From positions 2,152,501 through 2,216,500 of the forward strand of contig JAGMUV010000002.1 in NCBI GenBank assembly GCA_020744425.1: DNA of 64,000 nt, written 5' to 3'. This DNA comes from Dactylonectria macrodidyma (taxonomy: Eukaryota; Ascomycota; Sordariomycetes; Hypocreales; Nectriaceae). Each line of letters starts with the position of its first letter. The first letter of the stretch is position 1. Below the pieces are notes generated by a model, which was given only the letters and a program-made list of their open reading frames with translations, was not told where the DNA came from and ran no database searches. The position numbers were made by a program, and so were the translations under genes. This document shows, in pieces, positions 24,104-34,211 of the stretch.

Positions 24104-25231
24104 ATGTCGATGGAGAATCTCGCAACGTTGGCATTGACCCAACAACATCAACCACAGACCCCACCAGGGTCAACTTCCGGGAGCCCAAAGTTTAAGATGG
24201 AGAGCGAGTCTCCCCATGTGGCCAACTAGTTGGTGAGCCAGCTTATAGCTAACTTAGAAAGCAGGTCTCTTCTCAGGCTCTTTCCAAGAATGCGCCCCCC
24301 TTCCTGGTCTCCTCCATCTCAGTTCGCCCCGCAGCAGCCCTCAGATCACACTTCCCAGCTTGGGGGAATTTGACCAAGGCGTCGAAGCGTTGGCCCGAAC
24401 CCATGGCCCGGCAAACTGTTGGAGTCCTCCGTCCCCTCTACCCAGCCTCACTCGAAACTCTTCAATCCTCCAGCCTATCACCCCGACTCAGCCATCATGG
24501 CCCCTCCGAGACCACAGCTTTGAGGACCCTGCTGGCGACTATCTCGCTTCAAGAAGGGGAACTATTACCAGTCTAAGTCAGTACGCTCTCGCCGGTGACC
24601 AGACCTGGCAACCATTCCCGAGTTACCTGGGTCAAGACAGCTACTATGGCTACTCGCTGAGCAGCCCCTCGTTCCAAGATATGGACTGCTACCCGAGCCC
24701 ACCCCCAGAGGGTGAGAACCGTCACATCAACCAGAAGTACACGACCGAAGAGGGTGACTTCATCATCTACGCTTGGCACGACAAGAAGATGAAATGGCAG
24801 CAGATCAAGCAAGAGTTTGCCACCCGCTTTGGACGCACACCTGAGCGTACTGTACAAGGCTTGCAGGCCTGGTACTACCGCATGAACCAGCGCATCCCGA
24901 TTTGGGATCAGGAAGGCTGGCTGTGTTTTGATAACGAAGACGAGCTCGAGCCAAGGCACGTTGGTATCAAGTGCCGTGAACGTGACGGTCAGGACAAGCC
25001 CATGGAGCCCCTCGGCCTCGCTCAGCGCTACCCGGAGCGTGCCGTCAACTACTCATGGGTTGACCCGGAGCTTAAGCATAAAGCCCGTGACTGGGGTAAG
25101 TCTGCTACCCTCAATTGTTCATGATGAAGAAAAGTATTCTAACTATATATTTAGCGGCTAAGCGTGCCATGCAATACCGTGAGCGACGCGATCGGAGACG
25201 CAGAAAAGAACAGCGACGGATGAAGCTCTAG
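24104..25231 (+). CDS. Myb/SANT-like DNA-binding protein, first exon unresolved
   Basis: The main exon (from somewhere within 24258-24277 to 25095) and the last exon (25155-25231) join in frame through a GTAAGT...TTTAG intron (25096-25154). They encode a proline/serine-rich N-terminus and a tryptophan-rich helical block (YTTEEGDFIIYAWHDKKM, then RTVQGLQAWYYRMNQR) resembling a Myb/SANT domain. A basic C-terminus ends in RRDRRRRKEQRRMKL. No ATG precedes the domain in frame within the main exon except one at about 24682. A plausible first exon starts at 24104 (MSMENLATLALTQQHQ) but reaches TAG at 24227, and none of its GT sites has the phase needed for the TCTCAG acceptor at 24276, which has a GCTAAC branch site. 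So either the 5' end lies elsewhere, there is a one-base error or frameshift, or the 24104 frame is an upstream ORF. A sequence-specific transcriptional regulator is likely; targets are unknown. Confidence 0.6.
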
Positions 25232-26427
25232 ACAAAGAGCTTATCAAAAGAAGAGAGCGGCGTTTGAGTGTGGCATTGACCTCTCACAAGACAAAGAAAC
25301 CGAAACCTCTCCCACAAATCCACCACCCGATACGACCGGACGTAAGCTCCGACGAGATCCATGTATCATGTACTCATTCCTTTACGTGTATTATTTTATT
25401 CCCTTTGTCCTCGACGAATACCATTGGATAAGAGACGGAAGAGATATGAGAGGAACCTGCAGAAGAGGCGATTATGAAGACCAAAGAAGCAAGACTCTGG
25501 GGAAGTTGGGATTGGAGATTAAGGACTGCGTTCTCATTGTCCGATTTCTGCTGTTGTACTACTAGACAATTTTCGCATCCAAAACTAATCAGGTGGAAAT
25601 GTGCATCACGGTTGGTTGATAGGGCGTTGGACGGGGCTAAGGAAGCCAGCATGTAAAAAGTTTCTTGATTTTACGATAGGTACCCAATACTCTTGGATGT
25701 TTCCTTTTTCCCTAGCATACTAGTTTCCATTGTGGCTGCGTCCGGTTGACATCTGATTGATCCTTTTCTCTTTACCTTCATTATCACTGTTGAACTGGTA
25801 TCACAACATCTTGCCCCGCATGGCGGCAACCCTGTCAGACACCCTGGTCGGGAGAACAGGCTGGGCTGTCAAGAGAGAAGAGCACAGGAGCCCACTCGAA
25901 CCAAAGGAACGCAAGGCCTGGGGAAGCTGGCTTGATGATCCAAATCCATCACGCTTGATGCACGTGTTTCATCCTGGTCAATACGACCCTACTGCAGGTC
26001 TTCCCACATGCCTCGAGCCACTAAAGGCAGCATTTGCATACAGCACGCGCCCGTGATGGGTAACAAACAAGTAGTTCGCCGTAGGAAGCCGAGTCTCAAA
26101 GACGCCATGCTGCGATTGGAGATGGATCATAGGCCAGCACCCGCGCAAGCAAACGGCCAAGTCCAAGCCCAACGGCCACCACGTTGCTGCAGGTTCGGCT
26201 AGTGGACGAAGATGGTGTCGCGCATCACGAGGACCTTGACGGTGTGGCTGGCATGAGCTAGAGGGAGTGGTGGAACAGCGTGTGCACCTGGTCGAGTTTG
26301 CGTTTCTATTCATGCGACATTGTTGTTTACTGCGTCTTGTTCGGGATGGAGCCCTAAGCCTCGTCAAGACGGAGGCGTTGCATTGCTTGCGTCATATAGC
26401 GTCGAGCGCAGGACGACTCGTCTGTAC
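25232..26427. other. Convergent intergenic region Myb-like / IWR1
   Basis: About 1.2 kb of 3' flanks. Open frames at 25757-26056 and 25978-26367 are short, overlap on opposite strands and show no domain. Nothing else is seen. Confidence 0.55.
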
Positions 26428-27841
26428 CTACTGAAATGCGCGGCTTCGTTTCATATACGCCTTGATGCGGGCCATAGTTGCATCCTCGTCGGCCCCTTCT
26501 ACCAGCATCTCGTCGTCGCTTTCTTCAAAATATGTGTTGTCAAATTCCTCGTCGTCCGAAGCGTTGCCGTTGCGATAACCGTAAGGTTGTCGGCCATACT
26601 CGTCATCTGACGCGACCTCATCCTCGGGGTAATCCGCAGTGTAGTGGTTTTCAGCTATCACATTACACTGTTAGCCTGTTCGTCTAACCAAAGTATTCAC
26701 ACTGGGTTGTGCGCCTCAGAATAGGAACGTACCATTTTCATCCTCGTCATCCTCATCAGGATCGTCGTCGTCGTCGCGCTCCGGCCCAAAGAACAATGTG
26801 TTGTCATCCTTGCCATCCAAGACTAGCAATCCCACATCGGTGGGGGCGACGTCCACATTCATGGCGTGTGCTGGAATTCGGACGTATTCATCGATGACCC
26901 AGTCATCGTCATCCTCCAAGTCACTAATATCGCTCATTGCTGTATCAGCCTCGGCGGGTTGAGGGGTGACGGCTCCAGGGTGGCGCTCCTGGAATCTTTT
27001 TGCCGGAGCCTTGGGCTTAAACCTGGCTCGCTCCGACTTCTGCTTCTCCAGCTCCATGCTTTCGAGGTTTGCTCCAATCTCTCTCATCACCCAACTGTTC
27101 ATATCGGCTGCAACCTTGGACATGTCTTGATTGTGGGGGTTCATGGCAGACGCTGGCAGAGGAGTGCGGCCACCAGGCGCAGGAGAACGTGATCTGCTCT
27201 TGGCAGTAGGTCTTTTGAGGCGCGGTTTCTTAGTCGGGCTGTCTACAACCATTTCCGTCGTCTGGTCGTGCTTGTCGACAGAAATAGAAGGTTGAGGTTG
27301 GGACGGAACAGCGGATCGCGACGTCCGCTTGGTCGCCTTGGCCCGACTGCGTTCAACAAATACGGCTGGACCATACCGTGTTTTCTTTGAGGCGCCTGTG
27401 CCCGAAACATTGCTCCCAACGGGGATCATCATTTTCCTAGAAATATGGAAGCGCCGCGGCTCGGCCAGGGCGCCAGTCCCAGGCTGCTTCATGGCTGGGG
27501 CATTCGGGATGTTGCCTTCCGTTCGCCCAGCCTGTCCAGTGGCATGCTTCTTCAATTTGGGTGTATCGTCGTCGGGGCTCGAAACGTGTATGATTGGTTG
27601 AGGATCGCGATAAGCTCTTGCAGAGTTGTCTGATGGCAACTGAGGTACAATATGCCGTCGCTGGTAAACCCAATTGCTGCCGGTGCGGTGTCGCTTTGCG
27701 TTCTCATCAAACTCTGCAAGCGAGTCAGATATCACGCCCATAAGGCAGCGACGTCGGAGGAAATGACATACGGAGGAAGGTCACGGGCGACGAGTCGTCC
27801 TGTTTCCGTTTGACACGGATGATTTGTGGCGGAATAGACAT
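26428..27841 (-). CDS. IWR1: RNA polymerase II nuclear import factor Iwr1
   Basis: Three exons, 27841-27772, 27713-26733 and 26654-26428, give 425 residues. The N-terminus MSIPPQIIRVKRK continues across the first intron into FDENAKRHRTGSNWVYQRR, the basic front typical of Iwr1/SLC7A6OS proteins. The C-terminal half has the Iwr1 signature: DDDDWVIDEYVRIP, a long Asp/Glu run, and AENHYTADYPEDE followed by DDEYGRQPYGY and FEESDDEM. Iwr1 binds assembled RNA polymerase II in the cytoplasm and, through an N-terminal bipartite nuclear signal, directs its import by karyopherin-alpha. Introns are 58 bp (27714-27771, CTGAC branch site) and 78 bp (26655-26732). The middle third is basic and disordered, longer than in yeast. 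The start codon is supported by the conserved IIRVKRK immediately after it. Confidence 0.9.
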
Positions 27842-28371
27842 GTTGAGAAGCCGTTATATGTTGCTGCGGATTATCGGTATTCGATGTTGGTTCGTGCAAG
27901 ATTTTTTCTCTTTGAGCTTGGTGGCAGCCAGCCAAGTCCAGACTGTAGGCGGGTATGAATGGGTATGAGGCCTTTCGGTTGATGGGCCAAGACACTAAGG
28001 CGCATAAGGGTTTCGATTTCGAACGGGAAGCTGGAGATATGGAGGCGCGACTTCGGAGACGGATGCAGCGAAGATGGGAAATTCGGAGTTGCCTTGTTGC
28101 ATGTGGAGATTCAGGACACATTGTGAGCCTCACCCGGATAGTGGGGGCCCTTAGTGGCAGTTTAGCGTGGCCTTGAGGTGGAGAGCCGCCGGAGGACTCC
28201 AGTGGAGGGGTAAGAAGCCGCCTCAACTACTACGTAGTTGACGAGATAATCCACAATTGATCTCTGTGCATAAGAGATTGTTCGGTCACGTTGACATTTG
28301 ACGATGTGGGGTTCAAGCTGGTGGTAGCTCCCTTGATGCAAAAATACCTTGCCTGAGTTTAGGCCTGTTTT

Positions 28372-28407
<36 letters not shown>

Positions 28408-29923
28408 CAAGGGATGCTTGAATGCTTGAGACAGATTGAGCCAATTGCTGGGACCACCGTCTACGAGCAATTTGGGAGGATTACACCAGACGATTTGATG
28501 TGGATGCTACGAACAGGCAATGGAATCAGGTCAATCTCCCAACAGCAACAACCAGTTGATATCTAATCGCATAATGCTCCGCTGAAGGATCGACGGTTTA
28601 TCAGCTAACGTTCTTAGATGTTACTTTTAACCAGCCCGACTGCTGTGCGTATGGAATGCGGGGCGACGCACCTAGTGCCAAAGTTACTCACAACCCCCAA
28701 GTTCCCGTGACCTATTCCCACGCTTTGCGTTTGCCCTTCTATCTAGGTCACTGCGACTTGCGCCGGCTCGAGTCCGTGGCTGATTTTCCCCAGACATTTG
28801 GATCCGCCGTCAATGGTCCGTCATCGATGGATCCGTCGCACCGCATTGGATAATTGGGTTGTCTTGGATGATGATGCGCAGCTGTGCCGTAGGCAATTCT
28901 GCAAGTCGTGGAGTCGTGCCTTTTGGTTTGTGCTCACAATAGAGCTTCATGTTGGTCGTTCATTCATCACTACCATCATCATCACATCCATCATCATCAC
29001 CATCAAACACCACCACCACTACCACTCATCCTCGCCTCATGTCTTCCGTGCTCATTGCCGCCACCCCACGCATTTTTCTTTTGCGAACCGTCCTCGACTT
29101 GATTCAGCTCTTAGTGTGCCTTCTCCACACCACCAACCCCCCCTTGCTTCGTTTTGCTTCCTTGCCTTCGTCTCGTCATTAGGTTTCTTCTAGTACTGCG
29201 TACCTTTCCTTTTGCCTGTGACAGTGCTGAGTAGTACCTGGCTCGACCTTGGCGTATCTCGGATGATGCCATTTTGCCAGTTTCTCCTTTGGAACCAACG
29301 CGTAACTCCAACGCACAGCCCGTCGGTACCTGGCCCATGTACCGTTCCATTCCATCTTTCACGTGCTCTACCTCCTTCTCCAGCTCTTGGTACCTGTTCT
29401 GCTTTTCCAACCGGGGATGGCTGTGCCTTGCTTTACCTCCAATCATCACCTTCCCAACAATGCCCCCGACTCCCTGTTCGTGTCGTCATTCACTCTGAAC
29501 AGCCGTCCATCGAACGTCTTCAGTCTTTCGCCTCCCCTATCTGCTGCATTCATCCCTATCTTTCCTATCTCCCCTACCCTGTCCGTCTCTCCATCTGACG
29601 ATTCCATGTAATGTCGTCGCGATACCTCCAACCATAGTATCGCCACCAGAGGTACCCCGGCCTGTTGTCTGATTCTCGCAGCATCCCACACCGACGAGAC
29701 CGGAACTGACACAATGGCTTTCTAGCACCAATTTCCAATATTTGGAACTCCATTTCATCTTCTTTGCTACCGCCCTCGCCTCCGCTTATCTCCTTCGACG
29801 TCCTCTCTCTTCAGGGCAGCATCGCCCATCGCGCACTGGGCCCGGCACTGGCATTCATAGCCCGACAGCCCGAACACGTATCGTAACGTTGAAGACCACT
29901 TCTGCTCATCACTTGTCTACACC
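27842..29923. other. Divergent region IWR1 / glycogen-binding protein gene, with poly-T and CAT-rich repeats
   Basis: It holds a run of 33 T (28375-28407) and a CAT/CAC-rich microsatellite-like stretch (about 28965-29030). CT-rich sequence before 29924 probably forms the leader of the downstream gene. Open frames of about 110-130 codons in this part are low-complexity, and I do not regard them as genes. Confidence 0.55.
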
Positions 29924-31299
29924 ATGTCGTCCAAGATTCCCTTTACCGTCACTTTCAAGAAGCCAGGGACCGTGCCTCCTCTTTTTCTGGCAGGTTCGTT
30001 CTCCGATCCAGAATGGGAGCCCAAGGAGATGGAATGCAAGGGAGACGAGGATGGAGAACACAGTTTTCAATCCGAGGTCATGATCAAGCCCGGCGAAGAC
30101 TACCAATTCAAGCTTCGAGTAGGAGAAGGTGATTGGTGGATTCTGGCTGAGAACTATCCCATCGGTATGTCTCTCTCATCCCCCTTTAACTCACCTTTAT
30201 CGTGTCTTATACCTTGCAGTAACGGATGAACTGGGCAACCAGAACAATGTTTTAAATGTCCCCGAGCCGTCTTCTAATGAACAAGCCATTCCCAATAGCA
30301 CCAAAGACCCATTGACCACCGCCAGGGCTGATGATCCACTTCCTCCGATTCCCGAGACTAGGGTCCTTGTCCCAGAGCTTGACAACGACAGCAAGGATGC
30401 GGCAAACGAGTTGAAGACACCTCTATTTGCCCATGAGTGCCTAGGAGCATATAGCTTTGAGAGTGAAGAGTCTGAGGAGGAAGCCGTCTCAGCCAGTCAC
30501 CCTCAACGGGACGTGAGACTGAATTCAAACGAGTACGACACAGCGGATGTCGACCTGAACGACCCTACCATCGAGAAATTCCCCTCCGATCGTACATCTA
30601 TCATGGATGCACTGCGGACAATCCAAACACACTTGAGCGAGGACAAGACTCATCTCGAAGACATTCCTTCCTCGCCGCGAGTCGTGTCTTCTCCTATGAC
30701 CACCAATGACGCAACAGATGAGATGAGCCTGTCACCCAATCCCAGAAGGATACGAGAGAATCGACTGTCCCACGGCAGCTCAGGGAGAAGTAGATCGGCG
30801 GTATCCTTGGGTTCCATTGCCGAAATTGCAGAAGAACCTAAAGCAGATGCTGGCGACACAGAGGGCCCTCAGGTAATCTCGTTGCCAAATCCAAACAACA
30901 CCGCCTCACCCCTCGCAGGGCCACGATCACCTCCAAGCGAAGAGGACGAAGCTGTCGTCATGAAGTCAGAGATAGTTTCGAAACAGCAAACCAATGGCGT
31001 CTCATCATCTCAGGATTCGAATAGCGAAACAGTTCCCAACCAAGATCGCCTGCAACCGGTTGTAGCTGTCGATGATCAGCGTGTCAAGAGATCAGATGCG
31101 ACTTTGCAACCATCAAAAAGCAACCACACACCTGCTCGTTCGACCCAATCTGGACACAACAAGCTACCCATGTAAGTGCATTGTTTGCTCTGCAGCTCAC
31201 GGAGCAAGGCATGAGGCTGACCAACCGCACAGAATTCTGGCTACTGGAGCAGTGGGTCTTGCCGTCGGCATTAGGTGGTGGAATGGCTCAGATAAGTAA
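29924..31299 (+). CDS. AMPK-type glycogen-binding (CBM) protein with C-terminal membrane anchor
   Basis: Three exons, 29924-30164, 30220-31171 and 31233-31299, give 419 residues. Residues 1-90 form an early-set carbohydrate-binding module of the AMPK-beta/Crp1-Mdg1 type: PFTVTFKKPG, PPLFLAGSFSDPEWEP, PGEDYQFKLRVGEGDWWILAE, and VTDELGNQNNVLNVPE across the first intron. A long acidic, disordered linker follows, with phosphorylation-type serine clusters. The last exon encodes ILATGAVGLAVGIRWWNGSDK, a short hydrophobic segment close to the end, flanked by a basic residue. That would make a tail-anchored protein facing the cytosol. Family knowledge says this module binds glycogen or related glucans in AMPK regulation and in Crp1-like proteins. 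Membrane tethering of glycogen is inference. Introns are 55 and 61 bp with consensus sites. Confidence 0.82.
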
Positions 31300-31773
31300 A
31301 GAGCCTTTTTGTCGACGCGCGAGAAGTGTTGGATTCCAAGTACATGCATATGATGAATAATTGTGAGATATGTGGGTGGATTGCATGAAAGTCACCACAG
31401 AGTTGGTGGTCATGTGGAGGCCGTAATGGAGGTGAAGACTCTGCTCGATCAGAATGAGAGCGAACACGAGAACATAATAGCGCAATTCCTCTCTCCTTTG
31501 TCGACCATCTGTGTAACGCGGCGAGTGTTGACATTCTTTTAAGATGTTGGGTTTAGTTGAGTGCTTCTTCAGTGATGCGTCTGTAATTCTTCAGTGGCAC
31601 AACGCCTGGGCGACTAGAAACCCTTGCCACCATCTGTCATCGATTTCCACGTGCCGCGGGGCCGACACTCCAGGGACCGACCTGACAGTAGAAAAAAAAT
31701 CCGCCCCGTCTCATCACCAAGACTTTTCAAGCACCAGATTGGCACGTCACGTCGGCCATTCCTTGACGACAAA
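31300..31773. other. Intergenic region before MRH4
   Basis: 474 bases between two co-oriented genes. The MRH4 frame stays open upstream to 31624 but without an ATG, so this is leader and promoter. Nothing else is seen. Confidence 0.6.
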
Positions 31774-33588
31774 ATGCATCGCATTAAGGCAAACTCGATA
31801 TGTTCGCTATGCCTTTCGCCAGGCCGTCCTATAGCCGCGGCGCGAACTCCATTGCAAACATGCATTTCTCAGCGCTTCGCTTCGAATTACAAGAACTCTC
31901 GCCCGTCGCGGATGGTGCTCTCCGACCGAGTCGACCGACCCCCGCCGTCTCGCGATGATCGACGAAGGCGCCGGGACTCAGCCCCTGGCCCTTTTGGTGG
32001 AATGAACAGGAAGTTCGCCAATATCGACCCGGATCGGCGAACGCGGAATCGTGCCCTGGCGTCCAAGGACTCGAAGAGCAATGGGAGGGATGCCAAGCGT
32101 GGGGAGGACAAGGACGACCGTAAGGCACTCAAGATGCAGCGCGCACTGACTACTATATCCTACGGAAGGAGGACGTCAGTCAAGGAGCGCATGGCTGAAT
32201 ACGAGTCCTTTGAGGACTTTGACCTTCTTCCATCCCTCCAAGTCGCCCTCACCGACGAGCTTTTCAAGGGCATGACCGACATCAAGCCAACCCCGGTTCA
32301 AAGATTGGCGATACCAGCGCTACTAGGTCAGAATACTGCAGCGGGTAGCAAGAATCACTCCAAAGAATCACAGTCGTTTCTGCTTGCGGCCGAGACTGGC
32401 TCTGGAAAGACACTGGCCTACCTACTACCTGCGATCGATGCATTGAAGGTCGCAGAGGCCGAAGACCCAGAGATCAAGGCTTATAAAGAACGCTGGCTAA
32501 TTGAAAAGGAGCGGCAGGAGGCCGGAAACTACAAGGGCAAGCCATTGGACGAGCCGCATCCTACCATGGCCCGGCCTAAGGTTATCGTGCTTGTTCCTAC
32601 GGCTGAGCTTGCCCATCAGGTCGTCAAGGTTTCCAAACTCATCTCCCATGTGGCCAAGTTCAAGACGGAGATGTTGTCATCCGACTTGAAGCCTCAGCAG
32701 ATCCAGCGCAACCTGTATGGACCTAGAGGCGTGGATGTTATCGTGTCTACTCCTCACCTTCTCGCATCCATAGCCGATTCGGATCCAAACATTCTTTCCC
32801 GTGTTACTCATCTGATTGTGGACGAGGCCGACTCGCTGTTTGACAGAAGCTTCGCTCCTGTAACAACCAGCATCTTTGAGCGGGCGGCGCCCTCCATGAA
32901 GCAATTCGTGTGTTGCTCGGCGACCATCCCCAGGAAGCTTAACAACTATCTGGCGACCAACCACCCGAAGATGATTCGAATCACGACACCCAACCTGCAC
33001 GCCATCCCCCGCCGTGTCCAGCTCGGTGTCGTCGACACTTCGAAAGACCCTTACCGCAACAACAAGGACCTGGCATGTGCAGACGCTATTTACGGCATTG
33101 GCCGCGAGGCGTCCAAGCATGAGGGTCTTGTTAAGGACGAACTCGACGTTCGTCGCATCATAGTATTTGTGAATGAGCGTGAGAAGACGGAAGAGTTAGC
33201 CACCTATCTCCAGTCCAAGGGCATCAATGCCGATGCTCTTCACCGAGACACCCCGGAAAAGCGACATGGCGAGATTTTGGACACCTTTACAACAGCCGAG
33301 CCCCTCAGGATTCCGATGCCGACGACTTCCACACGTCATCGGTCACTGCCTAATGTGAGGGTCCTGGTGGTGACGGATCTGGCATCTAGGGGCATTGACA
33401 CACTGGCTGTTCGTCATGTCATCCTGTATGATGTACCCCACACCACAATTGACTTCATCCACCGACTTGGCCGTGCTGGACGAATGGGACGACGTGGTCG
33501 TGGTATTGTGCTTGTTGGCAATGACGATAGAAAGGACGTTGTGGCGGAAGTGAAGCATAGCATGTTCATGGGACAGGCTCTGATTTAG
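31774..33588 (+). CDS. MRH4: Mitochondrial DEAD-box RNA helicase Mrh4
   Basis: A single exon of 604 residues. The start was taken at the ATG at 31774 because the following 40 residues (basic, with serine and arginine and no acidic residue, ending ISQRFASN) look like a mitochondrial targeting peptide. All helicase motifs are present: Q motif (KPTPVQRLAIPALLG), motif I AAETGSGKT (about 205), Ia PTAELAHQ, II VDEADS (about 349), III CSATIP, IV IIVFVNE, V TDLASRGID, and VI HRLGRAGRMGRRG (about 564). The long insert between motifs I and Ia, and the DEAD-box variant set, fit Mrh4, which acts in the mitochondrial matrix in late assembly of the large ribosomal subunit. The protein has no intron and a basic C-terminus. 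Confidence in the family is high; Mrh4 rather than another mitochondrial DEAD protein is likely but not certain. Confidence 0.88.
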   Translation: MHRIKANSICSLCLSPGRPIAAARTPLQTCISQRFASNYKNSRPSRMVLSDRVDRPPPSRDDRRRRRDSAPGPFGGMNRKFANIDPDRRTRNRALASKDSKSNGRDAKRGEDKDDRKALKMQRALTTISYGRRTSVKERMAEYESFEDFDLLPSLQVALTDELFKGMTDIKPTPVQRLAIPALLGQNTAAGSKNHSKESQSFLLAAETGSGKTLAYLLPAIDALKVAEAEDPEIKAYKERWLIEKERQEAGNYKGKPLDEPHPTMARPKVIVLVPTAELAHQVVKVSKLISHVAKFKTEMLSSDLKPQQIQRNLYGPRGVDVIVSTPHLLASIADSDPNILSRVTHLIVDEADSLFDRSFAPVTTSIFERAAPSMKQFVCCSATIPRKLNNYLATNHPKMIRITTPNLHAIPRRVQLGVVDTSKDPYRNNKDLACADAIYGIGREASKHEGLVKDELDVRRIIVFVNEREKTEELATYLQSKGINADALHRDTPEKRHGEILDTFTTAEPLRIPMPTTSTRHRSLPNVRVLVVTDLASRGIDTLAVRHVILYDVPHTTIDFIHRLGRAGRMGRRGRGIVLVGNDDRKDVVAEVKHSMFMGQALI

Positions 33589-34211
33589 CCGGGGGATTGT
33601 AAAATATGTCTTGTTTGACCATGTATGATAGAGTGGTAAAATCTTGTACCAACAACGACTTCGAGGCTTGGGGCGTCAGGCGTGCGGCCATGAAAAGTGT
33701 ATGGAATAGACGCGGGTTTAGATACTGCTTGAGGTGGCTGTTTTTATAGGACTATCCCCGCCAGCAATGAACAATCAAACACAGCATGTATTCGTTATGA
33801 TAGTTGATAAAACTCTAAGAGGACCTGTTTGATGTGATATTTTCCGTAGAGATTATTCATCCCCATGAATGATGAATGAATGTTGACGTAAACGATAACT
33901 CTAGCCCTGTGATCTTGACGTCGCTGAGAGCCTGCTAGTGGTCCGAGCGCGTGGTATTTTGGCTGGACCAGGCCTGATGTAGCGGGTAGGTAGGAAGATT
34001 TTAGTGTTTGCCTATCTCGGTCGCGTCGCGTGTGGGCGTGTTTCCCTCCCACAATATCCTGTGCCTGTGCCCGCCAAGTACTAAATTGTCCAATTCACTA
34101 ACCACCAGGGCAGCTCTGGGCTGCCGGTAGCCGACTCGAACCTCTCAAGAGACAGCTTCAGCATCCATCTAACTCCCAATACTTTGTGTAACCTCTCCCA
34201 TCTTTTGCACG
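33589..34211. other. Intergenic region MRH4 / disordered nuclear protein
   Basis: 623 bases between co-oriented genes. Low-information flank; no coding signal or RNA gene is seen. Confidence 0.6.

Noticed and set aside
31624..31773. Upstream 50-codon extension of MRH4
   Set aside because: Begins with TTG; the ATG at 31774 starts a credible mitochondrial presequence.
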